Origin: Nemertoderma westbladi
Taxonomy: Eukaryota; Xenacoelomorpha; Nemertodermatida; Nemertodermatidae
NCBI GenBank assembly: GCA_032718475.1
Contig: JAUCBJ010007580.1
Coordinates: 165,972 to 229,971 of the forward strand
Length of the DNA: 64,000 nt
Direction of reading: 5' to 3'
The position numbers and the translations under genes were made by a program. Positions 10,561-20,315 of this stretch are shown piece by piece. The notes beneath the pieces are model-generated. The model searched no databases and was not told the DNA's origin. It saw only the letters and a program-made list of their open reading frames with translations. The number at the start of each line of letters is the position of its first letter. Within the stretch, counting starts at the first letter, position 1.

Positions 10561-11520
10561 TTTTTGAGAGACTTTCAGACACCATCAGTGCAATGGTCTC
10601 CCGCTAGAGGGCCACATGTCTAAACATTAAATGGCCACCCATTTCTTTGCTTTTAATCCGTTTAAGCTGAAACTTGGGAAGTATGTACTAGACCATTAGC
10701 TGTAAATTTCAAAGGAGGCTAATCTGTCTGCAGTTCTCCAGTCTGCCGCTAGAGGGCGAAATGTCCCGAATGTGAAATTATTCTTCCATTTAGTTGTTTA
10801 TGATCTGATTACGCTGAAACTTGTCATATATGTACTAGATGACATCCTGAGTCTTTGTGTGGATTGTAATCGGTCCGAAGTTTTCCAGTCTGCCGGTAGA
10901 GGGCCACATGTCTAAACATTAAATGGCCACCCATTTCTTTGCTTTTAATCCGTTTAAGCTGAAACTTGGGAAGTATGTACTAGACCATTAGCTGTAAATT
11001 TCAAAGGAGGCTAATCTGTCTGCAGTTCTCCAGTCTGCCGCTAGAGGGCGAAATGTCCCGAATGTGAAATTATTCTTCCATTTAGTTGTTTATGATCTGA
11101 TTACGCTGAAACTTGTCATATATGTACTAGAAGACATCCTAAGTCTTTGTGTGGACAGTAATCGGTCCGGAGTTTTCGAGTCTGCCGCTAGAGGGCGAAA
11201 TGTAGGAAAGTGATAACCTTCGCAAATTCCTTGATCTTAATCTATTTAAGCTGAATTTTGGAATATACAGTACCGGTATGTACTAGACCACATGCCTCGT
11301 CTTTGTGAGGAAGGTGATCGATCCGTAGTTCTTTAATATGCCGCTAGAGGGCTAAATGTATGAAAGTGAAAACCTTCCAACATTTCGTTATTTATGATCC
11401 GTCAATCGGAAACTTGGTAGATATGTAATAGACCATAGGCTGTGGCTTTGTAGGGAAACTAATCCTTCCTTCTTCAGTTACCCAGTCTCCCGCTAGAGGG
11501 TTAACGTTTTCCGGGAAAAT
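10560..11520 (+). repeat. Satellite-like array, seven monomers of about 146 bp
   Basis: The box ccgctagaggg (or a 1-base variant) starts at 10601, 10746, 10893, 11038, 11185, 11341 and 11490, giving spacings of 145-156 bp. Alternate monomers are more alike, making a higher-order unit of 292 bp: the block at 10611 recurs nearly unchanged at 10903. Each monomer also has a gctgaaactt-tactaga block. No ORF is present. The array sits inside the interruption of LINE-A. Confidence 0.85.
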
Positions 11521-12060
11521 CTTCTCCTATGTTTTTATAATCCTTTCGAGTTGATACTTAGCATTAACTCATTTCACGTGCTGCGCGAAGGCCCCACTTC
11601 GTGTAAATAATAGTTTAATGTACACCCCCTTTCGGGGTAAAATTGAAATGCACAGATAATATTAATAAATTTGCACTACATTAATAACTATCGAATATTT
11701 ATTATTTTACCGGTATATATGTGCTGGAATTATATTCTGAATGAATGTAATTTTAAAAGGCCTAAATATAACTGTTAACTACAAAATATGAGCTTTATTT
11801 ACTTATTAAAAGGCCGGTCAATGAAGTTAAAATTACTACAAACAAAATGGGCGTGTGCTGGCGTGGAGGACATGGTATTTCTATAAAAGGCAACGAGTTT
11901 GTGACTTAATAATGAAGTTTATTTATTTATTAAAAGGCCGGTCAGTAAACTTCGAGATAAAATATGAAAATTATGTTATGGCAGATTGGCTAGCTGGGAC
12001 AAGGGTGGGGTCGAAGTACACGTGAGTACGTGGTAGCGGTCCTCGCAGGAGAGTGCACAG
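11520..12060. other. AT-rich non-coding stretch with one direct repeat
   Basis: No gene is seen. A 27-bp block ending attaaaaggccggtca occurs at 11794-11820 and again at 11918-11944, 124 bp apart with 1 or 2 changes. The rest is AT-rich single-copy-looking sequence. Confidence 0.5.
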
Positions 12061-12064
12061 AAAC

Positions 12065-12606
12065 TACACACACACTGTGGCGATCGTGTGTGGAAGGACT
12101 GGCGGTTGCAACACAACTTGTGGTGGAAACCATGGGCCGTTGTGCGCATGACTAACGAATGGTATTTCTGACCGGATGCCTTCCATGTAGAGCTAGTGAA
12201 TCCTGGTCCGTTACTGAAGGCCTCCGCAATAAAGTTATTGATCGGTATTCCAGAACAATGTTTGGTTTAAATGTCTGTGGAGATTTATTAATAATGTCTT
12301 CCACAAAAGTGCGTTCACCTATGAGCTTTAGCGCAAGTGTGGTTGAGGCTGAGTGTGTAGACCCAAAACTATCTTGACAAATAACGCCTTTACTTTATCA
12401 ATGTCTTTCAAATGAACCAACTTTAAGTGAGGGCCGGTAACGGTGAAACAATAGGTGATCATGGGTGCGATTTTCATTGTGAAAATGACAATTGCAGTTT
12501 CGATGGATAACAGATGCAGATGAAGAAATGAAACGATAACACCATACGCTTTCTTCTTTTTGTTCTGTATGTGTTTTGTGAAACACAGCGACGACTGAAG
12601 AATCAC
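12065..12606 (-). pseudogene. LINE-E fragment, C-terminal part of ORF2
   Basis: The minus strand reads a typical LINE post-RT region: a predicted helix LKDIDKVKALFVKIVLGLH, then after a frame change GERTFVEDIINKSPQTFKPN. The same pair of blocks occurs on the plus strand at 45790-46100 (LKELDKIKTQHIKRMICLH ... STHPDNFKSD), so both are remnants of one LINE family. No RT catalytic motif remains. Confidence 0.6.
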
Positions 12607-12649
12607 ACCCAGATACTCGTATTCGTTTGCCGAATTCTGTTGCGATTAT

Positions 12650-13080
12650 TCGTATTCGTAAATCAGATAGGCTTTGAGTCAGATTTCTTGCGAATTTATT
12701 TACTACTGATTGTCGAAGTATTAGCTGTAATAATCTTAGATGTATTGCGAATGATTGTAGGGTAGTAGATATTAAGGAATTGACACCATCTGTAGTAGTG
12801 AATAATTTAAAGTATGTTCATACACCTGCAGGAGAAAATTGGAAAATTGAAACCTGCAGGGATTTAATAGATTCGTTAGTTGGATATTCGGAAATACCCG
12901 GTTTTTCAAGTTCGGAAATTAAGAATTTATTAGACTTTATTTCTTCGTCCTAGTTGATTTCTCGTCTGTGTATGCATTATGTGTATCTATGTACGTACCA
13001 CTGTATTAATTTGTGCTAAAGTGTACCATATAATTGTAACTATGTGTACGAATAAAAGAAATAATAATAATAATAAAATT
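12650..13080 (+). pseudogene. LINE-A 3' end: ORF2 C-terminus and A-rich tail
   Basis: The reading FTTDCRSISCNNL through to FSSSEIKNLLDFISSS ends at a stop near 12954. About 100 bp of 3' UTR and an A-rich (TAA)n tail (13048-13078) with an AATAAA signal follow. It fits as the missing end of LINE-A ORF2, whose other part stops at about 10325. Confidence 0.6.
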
Positions 13081-13089
13081 CAACTAACA

Positions 13090-13620
13090 ATTGGATTAAC
13101 CTGCTCGATTTCCCATATTGTTTCCCTCGGTCGGGGTTGCACCAACCATCCCAGTCGACCCTAAAAATCACTCACAGACCAGATATCCGACTTCCTGAAA
13201 CTTGCCAAAAGCCAAAGATCCCTCTGGATCCCCACCCCAGCTCGACGCCCAGCTGAACCCATAGCCATCAATGATGAACAATTTGGCAAACTTTGGCAAA
13301 CATTTAAAAGCAGCTGTTAGCATTGCCTCTTCACCAACCTCTATTGCACCACCTACTCAAGAAACACTTCCATCGCTATGCAGCCTCAACCCTCAAGGAG
13401 TCGGTTGTGACCTGGCCAATCTTCCTCTGAGGACCTTAATATCACTCTTCTTCAGTTCTCCTTCCCTGATATCTTGAAAGCCATCCGTTCCTTTCCTAAT
13501 GGGTCAGCAGGCGGTCCTTTCAAATTATATCCTCAATTCCTAAAAGGACATTTGCTCTCACAAAGCTGGCGATGAAGCCCTGGTATCACTGGAGTCGATA
13601 ACCTAGTCATTAATCTTAAA
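13090..13620 (+). pseudogene. LINE-C fragment, 5' part of the RT region
   Basis: Broken frames encode DFLKLAKSQRSLWIPTPARR and INDEQFGKLWQTFKSS. A frame later, FPDILKAIRSFPNGSAGGP matches the N-terminal RT region of a LINE family common in marine invertebrates (AIRSFPxGSAGGPDG type). It stops abruptly where the intact LINE-B begins, and the next RT segment of the same family appears at 16595. It is the left half of an older element. Confidence 0.6.
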
Positions 13621-16590
13621 CTGATGACATTTAATTGTGATGGCTTCAGTAGAAACAAAACTTACATATATAATGTTATGGAAGAATGCAAACCAGACAT
13701 AATTAGCATTCAAGAGCACTGGCTTGGTCCACAACAAGCTGATTTTTATTTCATGCGTTCTAAGATTCATTCTGAGTACTCATGCATCACATTTACAGTT
13801 TCAAATGAAATGCTGATACCGAAACCGCGTGTGAGAGGTGAGGGAGGAACAGCACTATTTGTAAGAAACTGCCTTATACCCTACTGCAAGCCATTAAACA
13901 CTGGGTCAGATAGAATTTGTGGTATTCTGCTTCAACCACTATTTGAACAAGGTATTGCGATTATAAACATGTACATGCCTGCAAATTGTAACCAGGCTGA
14001 TGATGAAACAAAATATTCAAAAGTAATTGAACAATTACTCATAATCCTGGATGACTGCACTAACAACAATTTAGCTCCTGTAATTACGGGGGACATAAAT
14101 GGTTCCATAGGTGTTGGGAAGCTACATCCCCGGGGAGCTAAGAAATACTCAAAATTTGGTAAACTATTCAATGAGAAGATTATTGAACCAAATAATTTCA
14201 TTGTGGCTGATTTAACATCAAAGGGTTCAGGATTGAACTTCACATACAGCTTTCATCGAAACTTCGATGATTCACTAATAACAAGCTCAATTGATCATAT
14301 TATTATTCCAGATACTTGGTTCCCTTATCTAACATGTGCATCTGTTGTTAAACCAGTTGCAATGAACCTTTCTAGGCACACACCGGTGACTGCATCACTA
14401 CAATTGGAACAATCTAAACTTATAACAAACGGGTGCAAGAAAGTTAAATTAAAGAATACTCGCTGGAATTTCCATTCAGCATCAACAAGTCAAATTATTA
14501 ATTACAAGGAGGAAATAAAATCCGGAATATTACAACTCAATGTTACAACAAACTTCCTTAGTTTGGATCAACGAACTGAAGGTCTAGTGCAGATAATTGG
14601 AAGAGCTGCAAGGAATTACATTCCAATGTCTTTTGTTAAATACAGACCCCATAAGAACCCTGGATCGTTTCAGACTCATATCCGGAGCCTGGTTAATTCA
14701 AACAAAAACTCGAAGTCCTTTTGGAGGAAAGTAAAACCTAAACGGGAACACATGTTTACTGATAATCAGTTATCACAAATACACAAGGATGTCTCAAAAC
14801 AGTTTTCAAAGGAATCTGTAACCACATTAGAAGACCTGAAGTCTGAAGGACCATCTAAGATGCATCAAACTGAAACAGACATCAAATGCCACTCAAAAAT
14901 GGAAAGTGAAGATTGTGCTATTGATCCAGCAGATATAGAGTATTTGATAAATAGTCTGAATCGTGGGAAAACAAACGATATTTACAATATAAATGCTGAG
15001 TGTATTGTTTATGCCAATTCACCAATTCTTTGTAGATTTATTGCAGCCTTATTTAGCGATATTTTGAAGGCTGGAATCTGCCCAAAGGTATTCTCTCTCA
15101 GCACCATCACACCAATTCCAAAAATAAAATCAACGCGTACAACAATTACGGTTTCACCTGAGATATCATTCCGCTATATTAGCATCACACTGACGATAGC
15201 TAAACTCTGGGAGCTATCACTGCTAAAGGACTTATCTTTGTTGCCAACTAATAATCTCCAACTTGGCTACAAGCCTGGTTCTGGATCTGACATAGCACAT
15301 CTAGTCGCTAATAGTGTTCTCAATAAGTTCACGAGGAAAAATTCACCTGTATACTTGATGAGTGTGGATCTCACGTCTGCTTTTGATAATGTCTGCCATG
15401 CCAAGTTATTTCAGAAGCTCAGAAAGACTGAGTTAAATCCCAATATTATCGATGCTTTAGATTCTTTCTACTCCCAATCCAAAGCATTTATAACAGCTGA
15501 CGGTCATAGAATTAAAACTCCAATCCCTATTCAGAAAGGTGTACGTAAAGGGGGAATTCTATCTCCTCTTTTATTCAATTTCTACTTGAAAGACCTTATT
15601 GATGAGATGGAACAAAGCGGCTTGGGTGTTCATATAGGGCAACATTCATTTGCAGTAGTAAATTATGCTGATGACATAATATTAATTTCGAACATGAAAA
15701 TAGACCTCATAAATCTGCTGAACATATCATCGAACTATTTTCAAGAACACGACGTGCAGCTAAATATAACAAAGTGTCATTTTATTTCGCTAGATACCAA
15801 GGGGAAGGCCATATTAGACGACAATATAGTTTTCAATGGGGAGACAATTACATCAACGCTAGTATGCAAGTATATGGGATTGCCTATTCCTTGCGATCAA
15901 GCATCAATGTTTTCTTTTCTAAATGGGAAGATTTGGGGTAATGCAGCTCAAATGACCCGGAATGGGTTTTCAATTACTGATGTCCCCTTAATAATAACCA
16001 AACTGATATGGAATGTGATTTGTATCCCAAGTATTATCTATGGAGCAGCAAGTCTATCTTCTAAAAACATTGATGTTATTGCGAAACAGATAAGAAAGGC
16101 TATGCGCTCGATTCTACATTTAGACAACAAGATATCAAACTATATGTTATATAATTTGTTTGACTTGAATATAGAGGTGCTACTAAGGCTACAACAATTC
16201 AATTTCATCCATCGGATATTTAATATCGGAATTTCGGAATGGCTCTTCCCGAATATCCTCTGTGATCATTGTATTGGGTCTACCATAGATATGTTCTCTT
16301 CTTATAAAATTTCGTCATGGGAATACGAGTTACCTAACTTATTGTCCCTAGCTGTGTCCAGTTATTCTACCAAACACTGTGGCAACAAAGTTAAGAAAAC
16401 ATGTAATGATCTTATGTCTCACAAGGAGGAGTTTTTATCTATTTATTGTATTGATATTTTAAATAAATATAACTTAAACACTTTTGCACGACTATCAGTA
16501 CTAAAAGAAATGTTAATGTAAATTTTAATTTATAATGCCAATTTTGAATGGATATTATTATAGCACCGGATTTCCCGGATTTTAATATAT
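13600..16590 (+). mobile_element. LINE-B: intact single-ORF non-LTR retrotransposon
   Basis: One uninterrupted ORF (13624-16521) has APE endonuclease and RT. A short AT-rich 3' region ends in a TA-repeat (about 16585). There is no separate ORF1 and almost no 5' UTR, so the element is either RTE-like with a single ORF or 5' truncated just before the endonuclease. LINE-C sequence lies on both sides, so LINE-B inserted into it. No clear target-site duplication was found. Confidence 0.75.
13624..16521 (+). CDS. LINE-B endonuclease/reverse transcriptase, 965 aa
   Basis: Residues 1-255 form an APE-type endonuclease: FNCDGFSRN at the start, IQEHWL with the metal-binding Glu, GDINGS, and SSIDHIIIP near its end. 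The RT spans about 430-780 with LMSVDLTSAFDN (catalytic Asp near 582), RKGGILSPLLFNFYL and VNYADDIILIS (near 681). The C-terminal 180 residues resemble other LINE tails and have no RNase H motif. The ATG at 13624 starts exactly at the endonuclease fold. The protein would nick target DNA and reverse transcribe its own RNA. It is the only LINE ORF2 here without a visible lesion. Confidence 0.85.
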   Translation: MTFNCDGFSRNKTYIYNVMEECKPDIISIQEHWLGPQQADFYFMRSKIHSEYSCITFTVSNEMLIPKPRVRGEGGTALFVRNCLIPYCKPLNTGSDRICGILLQPLFEQGIAIINMYMPANCNQADDETKYSKVIEQLLIILDDCTNNNLAPVITGDINGSIGVGKLHPRGAKKYSKFGKLFNEKIIEPNNFIVADLTSKGSGLNFTYSFHRNFDDSLITSSIDHIIIPDTWFPYLTCASVVKPVAMNLSRHTPVTASLQLEQSKLITNGCKKVKLKNTRWNFHSASTSQIINYKEEIKSGILQLNVTTNFLSLDQRTEGLVQIIGRAARNYIPMSFVKYRPHKNPGSFQTHIRSLVNSNKNSKSFWRKVKPKREHMFTDNQLSQIHKDVSKQFSKESVTTLEDLKSEGPSKMHQTETDIKCHSKMESEDCAIDPADIEYLINSLNRGKTNDIYNINAECIVYANSPILCRFIAALFSDILKAGICPKVFSLSTITPIPKIKSTRTTITVSPEISFRYISITLTIAKLWELSLLKDLSLLPTNNLQLGYKPGSGSDIAHLVANSVLNKFTRKNSPVYLMSVDLTSAFDNVCHAKLFQKLRKTELNPNIIDALDSFYSQSKAFITADGHRIKTPIPIQKGVRKGGILSPLLFNFYLKDLIDEMEQSGLGVHIGQHSFAVVNYADDIILISNMKIDLINLLNISSNYFQEHDVQLNITKCHFISLDTKGKAILDDNIVFNGETITSTLVCKYMGLPIPCDQASMFSFLNGKIWGNAAQMTRNGFSITDVPLIITKLIWNVICIPSIIYGAASLSSKNIDVIAKQIRKAMRSILHLDNKISNYMLYNLFDLNIEVLLRLQQFNFIHRIFNIGISEWLFPNILCDHCIGSTIDMFSSYKISSWEYELPNLLSLAVSSYSTKHCGNKVKKTCNDLMSHKEEFLSIYCIDILNKYNLNTFARLSVLKEMLM

Positions 16591-16594
16591 ATAT

Positions 16595-16870
16595 ATAAGG
16601 GATCTGTTCCAGGACCCAATCCTGGTGGAATCCGCCCTGGTTGGGTGCACAACTAGGCGCCTTTCAGCTAAGTCTGGATGTCGCCAATCAGCTTTCAACT
16701 CTGACCTTAAACTGGTCATGGTACACCCCGTAGCGCAGAAGCAGCAGCTCATGCAACCCGACGATTCTATCAGACTCTTAGGAACCTTAAGTCATAGTCA
16801 AATAGACTCCTCTAATGCATTCAATAGTGTCCACCATGGGGCAGTTCTACGTTCTATCCGACATAATCAT
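16595..16870 (+). pseudogene. LINE-C fragment, middle RT motifs
   Basis: Split frames encode GGIRP, VGCTTRRLSAKSG, AEAAAHATRRF and SNAFNSVHHGAVLRSI. These are the palm motifs that follow the segment at 13090-13620 in the same LINE family (GGGIRPxAVG, GAEAAAH, DFxNAFNxxxR). A C-run starts at about 16869. Frameshifts and a stop make it non-functional. Confidence 0.6.
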
Positions 16871-16879
16871 CCCCCCCCC

Positions 16880-17565
16880 CCCCCCTCCCCCCACCCCATT
16901 ACCAAGCGTACTCCCAACCCTCTCACATTTTACCATACTAATCTGCCATGTAAACTCTTATCTTTCGTCTAATTGTTATTGTCCAATCTTTGTGTCATTG
17001 TTCTGTAGTGTATTTGTAGTGTATTTGTATAGTTATGACTGTTAACATTTACAGTAGGCATATTTATGTAATAATTATAAGTGTCAAAATTATGAATTAA
17101 AGTCTATTTAAAAAACTATATTTGTATATTAGTTGTTTATAAATATATAGTGAAATATTTCATTAAAAAAAAAGAAAAAACAGGAAAAAAAACATATAAA
17201 TTATAAATAATATTTAAATATGTCATTAAGGTAGCCAACATTATTAATATATCACTGCTGCATATATATTGTCCAAAAAATCTTGTTGTTTTTATTTTTT
17301 AGTTTAGTTTAGTTTTTATTTGTTGACCCTTGCAGCAGTGACCCTGGCCCTAGTGATATCAACGCGACCTGTACCAGTTACCCTGGGGAGTACACTTGTC
17401 ACTGTAACGATGTATTTTTCGGAAATGGATATTATTATGACAGAGGGATGTACAGGTACGGGTATGATTTACAGTAATGATTCTCTATAAAGAACCTCGG
17501 AAGTGCCCCATAAACCAAAAATATAGAATGTGGGTAGCTGGGAATATATTATGAAATTGTTCTCC
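16880..17565. other. Non-coding AT-rich stretch
   Basis: A C-run (about 16869-16886), an A-rich segment at 17164-17200 and T-rich sequence are present. No coding sequence, RNA gene or clear repeat was recognised. Confidence 0.4.
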
Positions 17566-17569
17566 TGCT

Positions 17570-17760
17570 TTGGAGAACATGGTTCTGGAAGCCAGGACCG
17601 GAACACCTCAGAAATGTAAGGGACAAGAGAAAGGGGGAGTCAAGGACAGCATTGAATGGGCTGTTCAAGATTGGTAGGCTCATATAATACATGAAAATCT
17701 TATAGTCCGAATATTTAGAGCAGCAGTAGAACCAACACATATTTATGAGAGTCCATGTTC
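17570..17760 (+). pseudogene. Short LINE-D (RTE-like) fragment
   Basis: The block gcattgaatgggctgttcaa through to atgagagtccatg aligns with 21419-21522 of the larger LINE-D copy (gcattaaatagtctgtcc ... atgggagtccatg). It is a short decayed piece of the region just after the RT domain. Confidence 0.55.
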
Positions 17761-17764
17761 CCTC

Positions 17765-18984
17765 GCATGACCAGTGGAAAAAATTCGGTAGAAAATTTAA
17801 TTATTTAATATTGCTTGGAGGGTTTCTGGTTACAGGTTGCTAATTATATTTCTGAGATTACATATGTTCATTGAAACATATGTACAACATATTAAACATA
17901 GTAAATATATTGACATATTTTCATATGTTCTTTTAAAAGCTGGCAGTGTGCCGCCCATCAATGTTCAAAAGTGACGACTTTGGAGGTGAAATATGAGTTA
18001 TAATAGTTTCCCAAAATGTAAATATAAATTATCTGGTATGGTATGACTATAATCTATGGGGCCATGTTATTTATTTTTATTTTTTATTTAATTTAATATC
18101 ACTTTGACAATGGAATACCAAAGTTACCATTTGGTTTGGCGAACTCTTGAAAGCTGCCTGAGCAATCATAACTTGATCAAAATTTGCAAGGCATAATTTA
18201 CCCAAATTCATGTTATGTTGCTTTACAACCATTTTGTCTTAAATCAAATGGTAACTTTGTTCTCTAAGAAAAACGTACGACCACTAGAACTGGAGATTAT
18301 ACATTTTGAAGATCTCCGATGACCGATAAGTCTATTCCGTGTAATCCCGCAAAGACCGCAGAGTTGCTTATTCGAGTCCCGTCTTCATTCCGGAGACTTG
18401 AAGTTGTCTTATAAACTGACAAGTAGGTCCAATAATCATAAAACAATACATTCTCAATTACAATTTTGTGCTGTTTCTCGTGGAGACATCCAATTGGCAC
18501 CACTGAGCACAGAAATTTGCAGAAATTGAATGCAAACCCCAAACTTCACCGCCTTTACCGATATCGCGATATATCGGAGCCAATATCTTCTATCCCAGAT
18601 ATCTCGAAAACTAAGCAAGATATGGGAAAACTGTTTTCATATTATTATCAGATAGGATATGTTTCAAAAATTCGTCTTTTTGGTCAGAAAATGCGCTACC
18701 CCCCCCCCCCCCCCCCCCCCCCCCTTAACTTATATACAGTTTTGACGTAATTCATATGTGATAGATCAGCTAGATAGGGAGGATTCATTCTTACTTCATT
18801 TAGGATTCTCTTAACGGAGAATCTGTAATCTCGAATTGCCTGTAGTGGGGGGATTGCATCTCAGTAGCAAACGAATAATATTTCTGTACGAATCACATGT
18901 AAGTACCAAATGTACCACTATGTACATTAAAGATACATTCATTACTGTATAATGTAATAGTAATACTGCCTGCAGTCTGTCTAT
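17765..18984. other. Non-coding stretch with a 26-base C-run
   Basis: No gene was recognised. The stretch is AT-rich and contains an uninterrupted run of C at 18699-18724. The open frame at 18466-18750 has no recognisable domain and ends over the C-run. Confidence 0.4.
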
Positions 18985-19900
18985 TGTCTATTTTTATTTA
19001 TTTAAACCAGAGCCATTGCTCCATAGTAAAACGTATTACGAACATAGCACAAATTACATAAATTAAATAAAGATATTTACAAACGAAAAATTCTTGACAC
19101 ACCGTCAATTCGGGTGATCCTGTATACAGTCTTAACAATTATATTTGCACTATTTATAACCCTATTAAATAAACTATTCCGTGAAGTATGCTGTATATGA
19201 ACAAACATCGGGATATTCAAAGTTCCAAAGTATAAAGTATACTGGTGGGATCATCACCAGTCATTCGAGGAATGTTAAATAACATACGTAAACAATTATT
19301 ATAAGCAACACGTATTTTTTGGAATGCACTCTGGGAGTAGTTTGAGCTAGCCCACAGCGCATTACAATAAATAGGAGTACAAAATGCTTGAAACAACTTA
19401 ACTTTAACCTTATCTGAACAACTACCAAATTTCCTACATATGTAATTACCACGTGCATAGAGTGAGTTAGTTTGCCTAAGAATATCGAAATCGTCGTCGG
19501 TACTACAATGTAATAAATGACCTAAGTAAACAAATTTATCGACAATTTCAATTCGTTTTCCATATATATATACATTAGACGCACAACCTTGAGAGGATAT
19601 GGGATAGTAATACATACACTTAGTTTTTTTTAAATTAAACAGCATAGAACTACTATCCGCAAATTTTATTGCAATATTTATTAAGCACTGCAGACCAAAA
19701 ATAGAATTACTTAGCAAACAAAGATCATCAGCATAGCACAAGTGGTTAATTCGCATGTCACCCATTTTGCAGCCCAACCCAGTATTAGTTAGATCTGCAC
19801 TTAAATTATCAATATAAATATTAAAGAACAGGGGGGAGAGTATCCCGCCCTGTTTGGTACCATTTGAAACCTTAAAACTATTCGATAGAATAGACCCCCA
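18985..19900 (-). pseudogene. LINE-F 3' fragment: RT end and C-terminus
   Basis: On the minus strand the reading starts inside the RT with GTKQGGILSPLFFNIYIDNL (about 19860-19800), reaches HLCYADDLCLLS and goes on through KTKCMYYYP and YLGHLLHCSTDDDFDILRQ to a stop at 19217. An A-rich tail lies near 18990. The open part is 186 codons from its first ATG. It belongs to the same broad group as LINE-A but is clearly diverged. It is 5' truncated, as is usual for LINE copies. Confidence 0.75.
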
Positions 19901-19928
19901 TCTTCATCTATTGTAATAGGTGCACTGC

Positions 19929-20201
19929 AGTCTGTCTGTAACTGCAAGCCAGGCGCCACCAGTCTGCCTGTGACCGTTAATCATAAGAATGTAATTTAAA
20001 GTGATAACTAACACACAGTGGTATCTACACTAAGGTAGTTACTAATAATTGTTCTATAAAGGTCTTAATACTTGCCGCCTTTGATTGCCTTTATGATACT
20101 TTATTGATTGCATCAGCTCTTTTCCTTTCGCCAGTAAATCCAACGGACGTCTGCGACAAAGAAGGGAAGTTGTACCTCATCAAGTTCGGGTTGGATGTTT
20201 C
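19929..20201 (+). pseudogene. Partial duplicate of fibrinogen-related gene: promoter and exon 1
   Basis: One unit of the gtctgtaactg-gccaggcgcca repeat and the block atcataagaatgtaattt through to actaataattgttc match 37800-37930, upstream of the real gene. A segment from cagctcttttcctttcgcc (about 20114) to ggatgtttcc (20201) then matches exon 1 (38090-38183). Between them about 140 bp, including the TATA box and the ATG region, are missing. Several changes, such as a lost codon and Cys replaced by Phe, show decay. No other exon is found before the LINE-D copy at 20316. Confidence 0.75.
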
Positions 20202-20315
20202 CTTAAAGCCTGGTTTATTCACTCAAAAAAATTTATTGTTTGCTTAACTGCCAAAAACATTATCAGTACGACAACATAATATTGTCAAAAAAGATAAGAA
20301 TATAAAGAATATAGG

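Larger units (their letters stand above)
6125..13080 (+). mobile_element. LINE-A: two-ORF APE-type non-LTR retrotransposon, split and partly deleted
   Basis: ORF1 (6276-7796), then ORF2 with APE endonuclease and RT (7830-10325), are followed after a 2.3-kb interruption by the ORF2 C-terminus and a (TAA)n-type tail ending near 13080. Part of the RT, including the motif with the first catalytic Asp, is deleted near 9640. The 5' end is not precisely visible. The clade was not assigned, although the AYADD RT and ORF1 arrangement fit the CR1/Jockey-like group in the broad sense. Confidence 0.8.
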
